Position numbers and translations under genes: made by a program. A model generated the notes under the pieces. That model searched no databases. It was not told the origin of the DNA and saw only the letters and a program-made list of their open reading frames with translations. Positions 30,423 to 42,328 of a stretch of DNA of 64,000 bases are shown piece after piece (the first letter of the stretch is position 1; each line of letters opens with the position of its first letter). Origin of the DNA: Aporrectodea caliginosa (lineage: Eukaryota > Annelida > Clitellata > Crassiclitellata > Lumbricidae); NCBI GenBank assembly GCA_020284085.1, contig JACEVL010000156.1, positions 327,501 through 391,500 of the forward strand, given 5' to 3'.

Positions 30423-33400
30423 CTAAAAAAAGTTTAATCGTTTATATCAACTGTGCAATAGCAAATGACATTATTTTTAAAAATGCTCTCAAGTGGTGAT
30501 ATAGAAGTTTCAAAATACACCAAAAGATAGTCACACAATTGACTATTAGTACATGCCACTTAAAATGTAAAGTAGGCTATAATGCACAGTGAGCTTGAAA
30601 CGTAAGTAACCCGAAACGAGGAGTGTCGAAGCCGTCAGAGATATGCACCTTGATTGTACTTACTGTCTTACCTCGTAAAAAGGAGTAGCGTTTGATTTTA
30701 TGTATGTAAATTATGTGGAACTATCGCGAGAGCAGACTCTGCAATGATAGGACTCAGGCCCCACGCCTTCGCCCTGCCAGCCAAGGACAGCAAGAACTTT
30801 TTACCACGCCAGATGTTCAAAGACATTTACTAGCTGCTGTCTGAATCCTCGTTTAGCCTCACTCTCAACACTATAATCCAATCCAATTTGCCCCATTAGA
30901 ACTGTATACCTATTATAGTGCTGAACAGTGCAGTATCTAGGCCTAAAGCTATAATAGTATAGTGTCTAATACTATAACTGCATAATCACGCATTGATATG
31001 TTACTTGTTGCGTTTTGACAGCAAGTTATGAAATAAACGAAAATACAATACAATACAATACAATATATTTAGAATAGTTAAGTAGAACGTTTCCAGCATT
31101 TTTCTTCAACTTAACTCTTTCGCAGCTCAGTTCTTATTTTCAACCTTATTTAAAACAAACGTCTTTGTACCAGGGCCTATTTTAACGTGCCGACAGGCAC
31201 GTCCGTGCTTTGAGATTACAAAAACGTGCCTGAGGAATTGACGGTCCGTGCTTGATCGCTCAGGCACGCCTGGCACGGCACTTACTGAACTTGTTTAAAG
31301 TTGTTTTAAAAAACACCGCCAATATATTTTATTTTTTTAGGAAAGTTCGAACGGCGTTCCATACATCTATTTGGGCTCATGACGTCATGCAGCGCGTTAA
31401 ACTTGTTTACAAACAGCACCGAGAGAACGGGACGCGCAATTTTGTGACTGATGTAAAAATAATATTTAGGCTACAGTTGAGTTTTCGTTATAATTCATAA
31501 TTGTTTATTGACATTTATTATTACGATATTAGGACTATTAGGCCTTTCGGTCAGTTCAGTTGTTTTAGTTCATTCATTTGCGAATTTCACGATGAGTAAA
31601 AAACGGGTTGCGTCGTCACCTGGAAACGACATACAGGCCATGTTTAAACGAATGACGAAGAGGAACGCGCACGCAGGTTAGTTGCTTTGGTCCTCAACAC
31701 AGCTGTAAAATTATAAATTGTTGCAGTATGTTAACTTAAAAATTAAGAAACGATTACATTGATAAATGTAGCTAAGTAAATGATGAACTGTACCAAGTGA
31801 CCTGTCAAACAGTCTATATCATTATTGTCATATAGTATTATATTAAAGGTAAAGGTCTCCCTCAGTCTCCCTCAGGACTTCCGTGACTCTGTGTCATCAT
31901 TGAAGATATGTAATTATGAATAGATATAAGCTACTAGCATCTGATATATAGCCTACAATAATAGTAGTTTAGTAAGAGTTATAGCATAAGCAAGTTCTTT
32001 AAAGTGGGTGTCATTTTTTCGACCATCTAACATTCTTTGGCATACTTGTGTACTTTGCAATTTCAGATTCGTTTGAGCCGAGACAGTTGACGGAAATGGA
32101 TAAGTTGAAATCATTAGCTGCACAGAGGAATATGATGGTTGTCAATGTGGCTGCAGATGGAAACTGTTTATTTAGTTCACTCGCCAGACAGTTGACTCAG
32201 CTTGGACGCGGAAGCTCAGCGACAGCGACAACTGCTCATGATGTACGCATGGAACTGGTTGAATGTCTGCAGTCGCACTCACAGTCGCAGATGATCTTGG
32301 ACAGTGGAGCTATGACAGAGCAGGAATTGCAAGTATATATCGACAACATGAAGAAATGTGGCACATGGGGTGATGGTGTAATTCTTTCTGTAGCAGTCAA
32401 TCTGTATCGACGACCTATCATCATTTTAACTGTGGAGGGGGAACAGCGTATTGATATGGCAACATTACCTACCTCATCTCAAGCATCGTCATGTGAGACT
32501 GAGTCTTACGCTATATATCTGGGGTTGGTTGGCACAAATCACTATGTAAGTATTGAAAAACAGAATAGTCAACACACAGCGGAATCAGACACAAACATTT
32601 CTGATGACGAATGTGGCACTGGTCATTCAATTTCAACAAGTACTGCAGCTAGTAATAGTACCACAACCGAAGAGCAGTCAAGCACATCCGCACAGTTAAC
32701 ATGTTCAGCGTCAACCATAAGTGTGACAGCTTCGCTATCTCCAGCTGGAAGTAAACCGGTGGATGTGAAAGTCGATGAGTTTGAGGAAAAGGTTCACGAG
32801 GCAATTGAATTTCAAGGGGTTGTACAGTCAAGCAAAAATCAGTCAGGACGCAAACAGAAGGTTGAGGCTGAGCATTGGGCAGAGTACAGAAGTGAAGCTC
32901 GTGGTGGGTCTGGTAGAAGGAGGATTGTGCATTGCAAAATCTGTTGTGCACATCCTGATCTGGTGAAGATCCACTGTCAAAGGATCCCAGCCATATGCAC
33001 TGCAAATGGTGCAGTGTTCAGGCAGCAGATGTATGATGAACACTGTGGATCGACAGTACACAATGCTTGTTTGACACGTAGTCGACAACAGAAGGCTCTT
33101 GCCGAGGGTCGGATACATGAGGGAGAAACTGTGTTGGAGAAACAACTGCGATTTGCTAACACTGCATTGGAACAAAAGATAGCAAGAATCATGATTAAGG
33201 TATACATGGATGCCAAACGCGGGACACTATCTGCGTGGTCATTTCCAGCTAGATACGTGGCGTCATTGATGGCTGAAAGATTAGACTTGAACAACCCTGA
33301 AATTCCGTTTTCTCCTACTGACACAGATCTACAGTATGTCACTCCTGCAAGCCATCGCGACATGCTACTGACAATCGCAGAAACGGACCGTAAGGCATTT

Positions 33401-36400
33401 GCACTCCGATTTAAAGATATCCTTGCGCTTTCTCTCAGAGTTGATGGTGCTGTTGACAAGCAGCGAATAGACAACAAGCATGTTATGGCGCAGGTTGTAA
33501 CGGCGGTTGGAGACATGGAGACTTGGTACATGGGCTTGGCTGAAAGCGAGAAGCGAGGTAGCGAGGGGTTATTGGAGGCACTCAGGAAGGCGTCTGCAAA
33601 GTGTGGAGCAACATGGCCAGAGATATTTAAGCAAACAACCTCTATTGTCACAGACGGCGCGTCAGAAAATACTGGAAGACATCATTCGCTATGGACACTG
33701 CTCGAGCAAGAACGCAAAGACAACACCACTAAGGACACGTCAAGTCCATGTAAGGGCCCTAGCCCTCTCCTCAAAATATGGTGCAGTGTTCACCGTTCTC
33801 AGTTAGTGTTCAAAGACATGACTACAGGTGTTCCTGAAGCACGGCGTGTTATAGATGACTGTAAAGCAGTTACGCGTTTCTATAACAGTTCAGCATGTAG
33901 AACAAAGGAATTCAAGAAGCATGCGGAAGAACTTGGCGTCACAGTCAGACAGTATCCATCAGTAATCGACATAAGATTCACACAATATTCTAACAGTCTT
34001 CTGTCATCCATTCTGGACAACTACAGACCGATGATGCGACATCTGCAGACTTTCTCCCTGAAAGACGCTGAAGAATATGGCATGCTGAAGAAGTGGATTA
34101 ATGCTGACACTGTTCACATTGCAGCGATCTTGTGTGACGCGCTGTACATCTACTCTAGATTTCAGAAGAAGTTGCAGGGCAACCAAGTGACTCTGTTTGA
34201 CGTCGAAAGTGATCGTGATAAATGTGTGGAGGACCTAAGGAAATTATTACAGCGTCCGCACCCAGGTGGATATGAGGAGAAAGTAACAATTACAGGGAAT
34301 GAGGAACAAGCCGATGAAGTTATCAAGAGTTACGACACTGTTAAGCTCACAGTCGTCCAATTAAGGCACTGTAAGAGAGAGCACTCTCTCGTTAGCAGTT
34401 GCGGTCGCGATGTGTATGCCATCAAGACTGAGATTATTTGTTCGCTGTGCAACTTTCTGACCAGTCGACTCGGAACTGACAAAGGTGCCAGTGATCTTCG
34501 CTATGCACTGGAGTTTCAGGCGCTTTCTCCACCAATGCTTCTGAACGGCAATGCATCTGATGAAGACATTGAACGGGTGTACACTGGCCTCGCATCAGAC
34601 TTTGCGAAGCGTGACTTCTACAGTAGCTACGGAGAGCTGGTGAACGCTGCAAAGAAAGCGCAGATGTCCAACACAAGCACATTGCAGGATTTCCTTAAGA
34701 TCAGTCTGACTAATGCAGACTGGCGTTCTGTTTCTGTAGCTGTCGCCAGACTACTCGCAGCAAAGCCTCATTCATGTGACGTGGAGAGACTTGTTAGTGC
34801 ATACAATCTCATGAAGGATGATGATAGAAGCAGCCTCAATGCAGAGACAGTTGATGCACATTTACATGTCCGAATGAATATGCCGGTTACATCAAAATTT
34901 GATGTACGCCCAGCACTGCGAGCATGGTTACAAGCTTGTAACCGACGTTCGCGACCAACTGTGAAGGCCAAATCCCAGGAATGGTTCAAGGACGTGTTTT
35001 AATTATCTGACTGCGACTCAAACTGACCAGCCGCAAGACGGCGCCAGTAACTGTTAGTCTGTTAGCTTAGCTATAAACTTTGCCTTTGTCTTGAAGATTT
35101 GACCCATGATCAATGATACTGTTAAGACATGTGTCGTCCATTTCGTAACTAATAATTATAATGACAGTGTTAGAATTGTATAAGAAACTATTTGGTTCAT
35201 GCAAAAATTGGAATGTTATCAAATTCAATATCAAATTATCATGTCGTTTGACTCATTTCAAGTTTTCAGCTAATTTGAAAATTTTCATAATCTAACTCAT
35301 ACTGGAGAGAGACCTTACAAGTGTGATAGATGTGCTAAACCATTTACTTATTAATATAAGCTAGAAACGCATAATCAAACTCATACTGGAGAAAGACCTT
35401 ACAAGTGTGATAGATGTGCTAAAGCATTTAGTTATTAATAAACAGGCATTTGCAATTTCACAATTTTTTCTTAGGGGGGGGACGTGCTTGGTGAAAAATT
35501 CTTTAAAAATAGGCCCTGCTTTGTACATTGTTCGAAGTGGTTTGACAAGTCTTAGTCACCTTACTCGCACGTGTCAAGCCACAACATACATGTAATTATG
35601 TATGCATTATATAAATAAATGTATGTATGTTTTTATGTAGGCTATTTATTTATGTATGTATGCCTACGTGTATTCTTGCATCTATACATGAATGTGTTGT
35701 GTGTGTACGGATGGACTGACATTGAACTTTAAATTGCCTCAGGACATTTTGGCAGATGACATCTTATCTGACGCTATTTATCAGATGGACATTTCGTCCG
35801 TGCTATTTTGTCCGTGACATTTGTCATGGAACATTTCGTCCGTGCTTTTTTGTCCATGACATTTGTCATGGAACCGTGTGTAAGCCCCTATGTATTTATG
35901 TACCCAGATGCTTGTGTGTTTATGTATGTGTGTAACTGTGTATGTATGTATGTATGTATGTATGTATGTATGTATGTATGCAAGCATGCGTGTATGTATG
36001 TATATATTATATGCATCTATGTGCGCATATTTCGTATCGTATCTTATCGTATTTAAGCATTTGTAAAGCGCCTCTCGTAGGGCGAACCGCTTAGAAGCGC
36101 TCAATGAATTACTTAAGCACTGACCGTAAGTCAACGTTCAGGTTTTAGTTAATCGTTAAGGTATGATATTAAGCTTTTATGTCAACTTGATGAACTAACC
36201 AGTGCCGTCAAGAGTTCTGTGAATTTCATTTCGGAAAAAGTCGGTAGCACAAATGCTGTTCCATTGCGAGCAGACAGTTCGAATTCGGTTTATTACAAGA
36301 TCAGCTTTTTCTTTCCACATACTTTTAGGCAGCTTCATACCCGTCACTTCCATAACTACGACTTTAACGAGGATACATTCGAGTAGCTCGATCGGTAGAT

Positions 36401-37871
36401 CTTGCAGCTACAGACGAAAGGTAAAGAAATCACATTGTGTCTTACACTTCTTTTGAACTACTAAGCATAGAATGATCAAAGAGGAAAGATCAACCAGCCA
36501 ATTCATTAACACCACAGCAGTGCATGTAGAAGACACGTTGAAAATCAGTCTACAAGTTTAGTTAATAAATCAGCATAACAACATGAATACATCCTCGCAG
36601 GGCTTCCTTCTTAGTCAACTGCTCATGCTGGTTAATTAGCGTTTCCAGAATTATATAGTAAGCAATGTTCTACCTCTTTGTTTGCTTCATACTGCCTGCA
36701 TGGCATCAGAAAACAGACTAAAATAGCCTACTGTTTTGACGATCTATATTTCTTATGACGAATATTTGATTTTACGCCAATTTCGCTCATCACGCCGGGA
36801 GTCGCAATCGCGACAAATACTCCGCAACAGATATTACGGTCAATGGAAACAACCAAGGATTGCTAAAGGTACATCCTCTCTAAGAGTCTAAGGCATCTCT
36901 AGAGTATAAAGTCGACTTCAACGTGTATTTCAAACGAGTGAAGAATGATTTTGTACATACAGCTGCCTTCGTGTCAAATCTACCCTTTCCTTCAAGTAGG
37001 CCTACCATACAAATAAAACTATTACAATAGAGAGAAAGTCAGAAAAATCTCGGACTATAAACCACACAAAGTTTAAATTCAAAGAAAATTTGGTAAAACC
37101 GTAGTTTATGTTGCTAAATTATTTTATATTGCCAAATTTAAACGAATGCTGGATTGGTGAAAATAATTGCTGGCCTAAATGGAAGTTGGATTGATGAAAC
37201 CAATTCTGTGTTTAAATAGTAGGCCTACGTTCTGGATTTATGGAAATAATTGTTTCCGTAAATTGAAGCTGGATTCTTAGTTCCAATAGAAGCTGCAAGG
37301 ATCGATGAAGTTTTTTTGCTTAAATAGAAGAGGGATTGACGAAAGTAATTCTTGGTTAAATAGAAGTTGGATTGATGACAATTATCATGGACATTGGTAG
37401 ACTGCTTACTTACCAGCGTCAAGTACGGCACTAAACTAGAAATAATTTAGCAACGAAAAATACGGGATAACGGAAAATTTGTGACATGCATTTTAGTGTC
37501 ATGTAGCTTACCGTTGTGTCGCTTAATGAAACCAGTTTAGAACATTTGGCATCAACATCTTGCTGTTGGAACACTGCTACAAGAGAAAAAATGAAATTTT
37601 CATAAAATGCTTTCAATTTCCTTAATTATTGTGCAGAAATTGGTGTTATAAGGCTATAGGCCTAGTAGACCTGTAGTCACATAAAATGCTGGTCGTCTGA
37701 GCTAAACACTGACATAGCATTACAAAGTGTCCATTAAACCAAACTGACTGCAACCTTGAAAAAACAATGCGCTATATACTTCTTAAGACTTCTTTGCATA
37801 AACTTACGATCTGAGCCTTCAGTTGTTTTCTCGTCATTACTGGATTCAGATGCTGTTCCTTTCTTGGACAT
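29557..37871 (-). CDS. FBP4: F-box/beta-propeller protein, 400 aa
   Basis: Exons on minus: 37871-37808, 37576-37512, 36407-36200, 30422-29557, sum 1203 nt = 401 codons with matching phases. The F-box exon reads LQDLPIELLECILVKV and IRTVCSQWNSI. The propeller starts APEAIRTEMLHQYPIQF and is more diverged than in FBP1-3, closest to FBP5 (shared NIKACNVSNCVYVLNAEL). Exon 2 is one codon longer than in FBP2, FBP3 and FBP6. Intron 3 is 5.8 kb because of a complete hAT transposon inserted in the opposite orientation. A role as SCF substrate receptor is inferred from the domain pair. Confidence 0.78.
30423..31162. other. FBP4 intron 3, 3' part
   Basis: Aligns with other FBP introns at its left end. 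It then holds unrecognised sequence and a short (ATACA)n run at 31037-31066. No gene. Confidence 0.4.
31380..31387 (+). promoter_or_regulatory. CRE palindrome in the hAT promoter region
   Basis: TGACGTCA, 205 bp upstream of the transposase start codon, in CTCATGACGTCATGCAG. The same palindrome occurs in the host FBP promoters at a similar distance. Confidence 0.35.
31592..35002 (+). CDS. OTU-protease/hAT-transposase fusion, 1006 aa, two exons
   Basis: Exon 1 is 31592-31676 (MSKKRVASSPGNDIQAMFKR...), donor GCAG|GTTAGT. Exon 2 is 32067-35002, acceptor TTTGCAATTTCAG|ATTCG. The total is 3021 nt, 1007 codons in frame. In spliced numbering, an OTU cysteine-protease domain spans about 45-195, with DGNC (catalytic C62), TWGDGVILSVAVNLYRRPII and the NHY histidine H187. 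A Ser/Thr-rich linker follows, then a zinc-finger region with CKIC and HCGSTVH. The hAT catalytic region includes LSLRVDGAVDKQ, IVTDGASENTG and WCSVHRSQLVFKD. The C-terminal dimerisation motif is KPHSCDVERLVSAYNLM. OTU domains remove ubiquitin; their purpose in a transposase is unknown. It is antisense inside FBP4 intron 3. Confidence 0.88.
35285..35440 (+). pseudogene. C2H2 zinc-finger remnant inside the hAT element
   Basis: Reads LTHTGERPYKCDRCAKPF, a stop, then THNQTHTGERPYKCDRCAKA, ending in a stop. HTGE(R)P linkers are diagnostic of tandem C2H2 finger genes. Two finger units lie between the transposase stop and the right terminal repeat, so a host gene piece was probably captured. Confidence 0.8.
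35527..36190. other. FBP4 intron 3, 5' part with simple repeats
   Basis: 35620-35700 is TATG-rich. 35789-35872 holds two tandem 42-bp units (ACATTTCGTCCGTGC...GTCATGGA). 35936-36005 is (TATG)n. 36030-36110 is a SINE/LINE tail with TGTAAAGCGCCTCTCG. No gene. Confidence 0.65.
36200..36407 (-). CDS. FBP4 exon 3, F-box-like
   Basis: 208 nt, open, acceptor CTGTAG|CTGCAAG, donor ACTG|GTTAGT. Encodes LQDLPIELLECILVKV, MKLPKSMWKEKADLVI and IRTVCSQWNSICATDFF. Confidence 0.78.
36408..37511. other. FBP4 intron 2
   Basis: Aligns with intron 2 of FBP5 and FBP6. 37130-37390 carries inverted-orientation units of the GAAGCTGGATTGATGAAA type (about 30 bp, diverged). No coding content seen. Confidence 0.5.
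37512..37576 (-). CDS. FBP4 exon 2, micro-exon
   Basis: 65 nt, acceptor TTGTAG|CAGTG, donor ACG|GTAAGC, in frame. VFQQQDVDAKCSKLVSLSD: the basic AKRAKL of the sisters is changed to AKCSKL. Confidence 0.7.
37808..37871 (-). CDS. FBP4 exon 1, start exon
   Basis: 64 nt, ATG to C|GTAAGTTT. MSKKGTASESSNDEK plus TTEGSD. Confidence 0.7.
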
Positions 37872-38079
37872 GGCGTTAGGGTATAGCCTAGCAGTAGGAT
37901 CTCTAGAAGAAAAAACGTCGCCTCTTGCCACAATCAAATCAGTATTGGAAAAAACAACAATAACAGTTGCTGTTGTTAGGCTGAGTAACTCGAAGGAGAA
38001 TAACAGTTTAAATTCAAGTTCGAATTGAATTCGCAATTGAAGTTTTTAAAGAAGCAACTCCGTTTTGAAACTAATGTTG

Positions 38080-38087
38080 TGACGTCA
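38080..38087 (-). promoter_or_regulatory. CRE palindrome upstream of FBP4
   Basis: TGACGTCA, 209 bp upstream of the ATG, in TTGTGACGTCACGCAAGGAA. Confidence 0.5.
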
Positions 38088-38089
38088 CG

Positions 38090-38600
38090 CAAGGAAAGTG
38101 ATGTCAAACGCTCCGAATTGTATAGCGCTGCCATCATTAATATAATTTTTTTTAATTATATTTATAAAAAAATACAACGTTTCATTGTGATAAATGTTTT
38201 GGATACTAAATATTATTTTTGTTGTCATTATCTATTATCCTTTACGTGTAATTGTATACTATTATTGCTATTTAGTATTTATTTTACAAAAATGGATGGT
38301 GTCTTAATTAGGCCTAAGTGTCAGATAAAAACTATGAATTGACATTGAAGCGTAGATGCTTGCAAGACTTGTTACAGCTGCGATGGTTATTTTCTTAACA
38401 TAAGTAGGCCTAATTATATTGAAAGGGTTGTGAAAAAATCGCACTAAAGCGCACAATGGCAGGAAAAAGCGTTGAAAAAAATGAAGTTTCCTTTTTGTCA
38501 CCGAACATTTCGGTTTAGCAACGCCCACGTTTTCAAAACGCTGACATCTTGCAGGTTTTGGACCGTGGAGTCTCCAAGGCCATAGGAACAGAACAGTGTA
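38090..38600. other. Intergenic upstream of FBP4
   Basis: AT-rich sequence aligning with the upstream flanks of FBP3 and FBP6. No gene. Confidence 0.4.
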
Positions 38601-38604
38601 GGGG

Positions 38605-38960
38605 AGACTTGGCACCCTTGATCCTTTTTTGAATTATTCAAATTTAAAAAAATATAAAATCGCTATCAAGTTTTATTAGATTCCATTTAATAGCAATAAG
38701 TTTTTTCTATCTAAGTTGCATAAAGTGGTTTTCACAAATAGGAACTACGAAAATCTACAGGCAAAAAACACAAGGCACCCATAAGGGATCAAGGGTGCCA
38801 ACTCGTTGGCACCCTTGATCCCACCCATGTGCACCCTTGATCCCCAATGGGCGCCCTTAATTTGTTTGTCTGCAACAGGAAGGAAATGTTGGAAACGATT
38901 TTTTAAATGAAAAAAGTGCAAACGTTACTTTGGATATAATGAAGACAATGCAATTCGCAA
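38605..38960. repeat. GGCACCCTTGATCC repeat with a perfect hairpin
   Basis: Several copies of GGCACCCTTGATCC in both orientations. 38785-38801 and 38806-38822 form perfect 17-bp inverted arms (GGGATCAAGGGTGCCAA) around the loop CTCG. It may be a MITE-like element; ends are not resolved. Confidence 0.6.
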
Positions 38961-39960
38961 CATTTTGACAGCCTAAACTTATATATATATAATATAATAT
39001 TTATATAAATGCATTTTTTCATCTAATTAGGCCTACAGTCAGAAAGTGTAGGCCAATAGTAATAATTAAAGTAGTCGGGAAGGAGGTAGTTGTTGACAGA
39101 TCATGTAGCTTTGAAGCATGAAGAAGACCGAAAAAGACTGAAAAAGACTTAAAATTCTTCTTCACTGGTAAAAATTTACTTTGTCACAAGACTTTTCTTC
39201 TTCGCTGGTAAAAATTTGATTTGTCACAAAATTGGCTTTACAAACTATCCAGGTTGCCTTTCGTTTTTCTTACATAGCGTTTCAATGTCATTCGATTAAT
39301 GCCAGTTTCTTTATAAGCTGTGTTGACACCACTGCGTTCATTTCATATTCAGACATTCTACCTCTTCGTGGTTTAGGCTGTTTGTCTTTCTCTTTTTATA
39401 ATAAATATGAAAACTAATTATGGTAAGTATGAAAACATAAAATATATCAATACAAACATTATTCTCAATTATACATAAATAAAATTCAAAACAAACGTCT
39501 TGTTAATATGTGGTAGGCCTACAATAGGCCTATTATATTATCCGTAATAATTATTATTTGTCACCTTTTACTCTCACACGAACTCAGCAGCAGCAGCATC
39601 GCCGCGACCGAGGCAGTTCTGGATTAGCATGACTCTGCTGGATGGCCGATTACTGCTACATCCTAGGGTAGACCGAAGACCTGGGGTAGACTGACAGACA
39701 TTCATTGCACTTAAAAGAAATAATTTCTGCGCCATTGTTCGTATGTAAGTAGGCCTATGTTTTTTAATAACCAATAATATTGCATTTCCGCACTCTGATA
39801 CATAGTTAACATGTACATCTTAATTATAATCGACTATCAATTATCAATATGAGTAGCCTACAACATTCTAACTAGCCTATGAGCGTTTTGGCTTTATTCG
39901 ATTATCTACAAGAGGTAGGCCTAGGCAACGGTCGTACGATTGCGGTCGCGGGTTATATTG
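38961..39960. other. Intergenic repeats
   Basis: 39130-39220 has two similar copies of CTTCTTC..CTGGTAAAAATTT. 39550-39720 matches 7225-7330 and 59455-59580. 39745-39850 is a LINE tail of the AAACCAAT..TGCATTTCCGCACTC type. No gene. Confidence 0.45.
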
Positions 39961-39969
39961 CTGGGACCT

Positions 39970-40860
39970 TTTTGGTGGAAGTAGGCTAACCTAAGCAGTA
40001 CGTTACCCGGGTTCCTCATAAACGCAGAGAAAGACTGGTGTCGGCTTCAAGGCAAAGTCGCTCAAATGTTGGATGGTCGTCAAGAAGGTACTGAAGGCGG
40101 ATTTGTTTGCCTATTACTCACTGGAGTCGGCTACCATCCTGTTGCCCTGCAAACCCTCACAAAGCTGGGCAGCATAGAGCGAACGAGCCTCGGCTGTGGA
40201 GTGTACTACATCGTAAAGCTGCGGACCAGAGAGGCCATGCGCAACGAATGCGCAGAGTGTACACATTGATTGTCCTGCCTCACATCATGTTCTGGTTACA
40301 TACGGTTCAAAGTAAACCACTTATGTAAACGAAACCCTTAGGATGTTAAGGCTTGAGCCCCAGTCAATCCCCGGGTGACATCGGGAGCAATGTCACGCCC
40401 CTCAGCCGTCTGACCACCATCTCGTAGGTCTTTTTTTATTGTACTTTAAGTTTATATGTTTCCGCCCATAGAGACACATGAATGAGTTCTTTCGCCGCTG
40501 TGGCACTGTTTGATGTACCAGCAGACAACTATCATCTGTCTATTTGATAAATGCGGTTTCGGGGTGGGTGGTTTTAAGTTTTGAATTGTTGCTTTAATTT
40601 TGACTGGGCCCAGATCGGACTCCTGAATGATACTACGCTGATGTTAACATTGGAAGAAAGGCGATTATCGATTATTGTACAAGGAGTCCGGAAATTGGAG
40701 GTCTGGTCGATATTCAGCTTGGTAAGAGTGTCTCACTGTGTTGAAGGCTTTTGCGAGGTCTATAGAGTAATCAAAAGACCTTTAACAGCGCACATTAACA
40801 AAGTGCTATGACTTACAAATAAAAATATACACGTACGTGATGAATCAGATTCGTACCCGT
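39970..40860 (-). repeat. Decayed LINE block, paralogous to 49310-50170
   Basis: Colinear with 49310-50170 (TTGGATGGTCGTCAAGAAGG, CATAGAGCGAACGAG, GGGTGACATCGGGAGCAATG, TACCAGCAGACAACTATCAT). The minus strand carries the AINVYTLR..C and LPSFVR traces expected of the same ORF2 tail as 613-1074. Many stops. Confidence 0.5.
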
Positions 40861-41175
40861 TCAGTTGACATCTTTACTTGACAGTTCTTGAATTATTTTA
40901 TGTGAATAGCTAAAAGCACAACTTTTGCCCACGAGTTGATATTGTACCTAAGTAAGCACCAATGTCCTCGTTCGGACCACCATCCTTCTTAACAAAATTT
41001 AATGGCATTAGAGATCAGAACAGAATTTCTTAAAATAAAACGCAAGCAGCAATGAAGATGAAACTTTTTTGCGTGAATAAAGTAAACGAATTCTAAAAGC
41101 ATATAATTATCAGAGAGATCAGATATTCTAAAACAGTTGTTTGACAGTACAAGTTATAATTATGATACAACCGTT

Positions 41176-41371
41176 GAGAGATGGGCACGAATAAATTGCT
41201 AATCGATTAGAATCAGCTGTTTGTCTAAAAATGTCTAATCGATTAGTTAAATTGCTAATCGATTAGAATTAGAATTAGCAAAATCGTATAGCTAATCGAA
41301 TAGAATTAGCTCTAATTGACTAATCGATTAGCTAATCGAATAGAGTCTAATCGACTAGTTACCCATCTCTG
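41176..41371. mobile_element. hAT-type MITE with TAATCGATTAG repeats
   Basis: Ends GAGAGATGGG and CCCATCTCTG are inverted repeats. The interior is a run of TAATCGATTAG/CTAATCGAATAG words. Sister 3' flanks read ACAACCGTTGCACGAGAT without interruption, which shows the empty site. Flanking CAACCGTT and TCACTGTT are an imperfect 8-bp duplication. It lies in the 3' flank of FBP5. Confidence 0.6.
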
Positions 41372-41447
41372 TCACTGTTGCACGAGATTTCGAAACTATT
41401 TAATACAAATTGTCCACATCGTAAACATCCATAAGAGTGCATTATTC

Positions 41448-42328
41448 CTATATCAAACGGAAGATGGTTAAAACATAGATACTAGGAAAAAAAGAATGAT
41501 ATACACGCATTATCTCATTCCTCTCACTATTGATGTGCAATTTAGAGGTTACTACGTAATGTCCCTCATGCGGTTTTAGACCAGTAAAATCTAGGCGATT
41601 AAGTTCGGAGTCTAAAAGTTCGTATGTGCCGTGCCAACTGGTTATCAAAATCCTACCATAATTATCTGCAGAATTCACACTAATCTGTCCGTTAAGTGCT
41701 GTTTGATATCGTCGAACAAATCTCCCAAACGCATCGATCTCCATTAATTCTGTTTTACTTAGACTGTCATCAGAGATCAGTATAAGGTTTCCGTCTGATT
41801 TTTGAATTACATTCTCAACAGATTCTAACCCAAGTACATGTGGGAACAACACTAGTTGACGCTGAAAGAAACCATTCGCTGCATGATATATATTTACTAT
41901 GGTAAATGGTGGAGTCGGTACTCGCCACCTTGAAAGGGTTACTAGGCTACCATCGGAGGATACAGATATATTAAATAATGGTAACTTTAGATCAGTAATC
42001 CATGGAGACATTTTAAACAGCTGATCTTCAGCTTTCGTAATGCGTAAAACTGAATCTCCTTTTGCTTCTGTTGACTGATTCAATTCCGCGTTAAGTACAT
42101 ACACACAGTTTGAAACGTTGCAAGCTTTGATGTTCCGGGGACATATTCCTGGCAACGGGATGACATCTTTCACTTCTCCCATATTGTTGCGGTCGAAAAC
42201 ATTAATAACACAGTCTTCACCATGTGGTTTGTAGAGTATAAATATTTCATCTTTCATTGCAGTCAAGTCAATGAATGGAAACTGGATCGGATACTGACTC
42301 AACATTTCCCAACGAATCGTCTCCTGAG
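41448..42328 (-). CDS. FBP5 exon 4, beta-propeller
   Basis: 881 nt, open, acceptor TTTTTTTTAG|CTCAGGAG. VSSDGSLVTLSRWRVPTPPF, NGNLILISDDSLSKTE in place of the usual blade 4, and YGRILITSW. Confidence 0.82.

Larger units (their letters stand above)
31163..35526 (+). mobile_element. Complete hAT transposon with OTU-transposase gene
   Basis: Element 31171-35518 (4348 bp). Terminal inverted repeats are CAGGGCCTATTTTAA at the left and TTAAAAATAGGCCCTG at the right. A perfect 8-bp target duplication CTTTGTAC lies at 31163-31170 and 35519-35526; 8 bp is the hAT hallmark. Subterminal ACGTGCC/GGCACGT words cluster at 31186-31280, and one ACGTGCTTGG lies at 35482. Both ends and the coding region look intact, so it may be autonomous. 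Confidence 0.92.
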
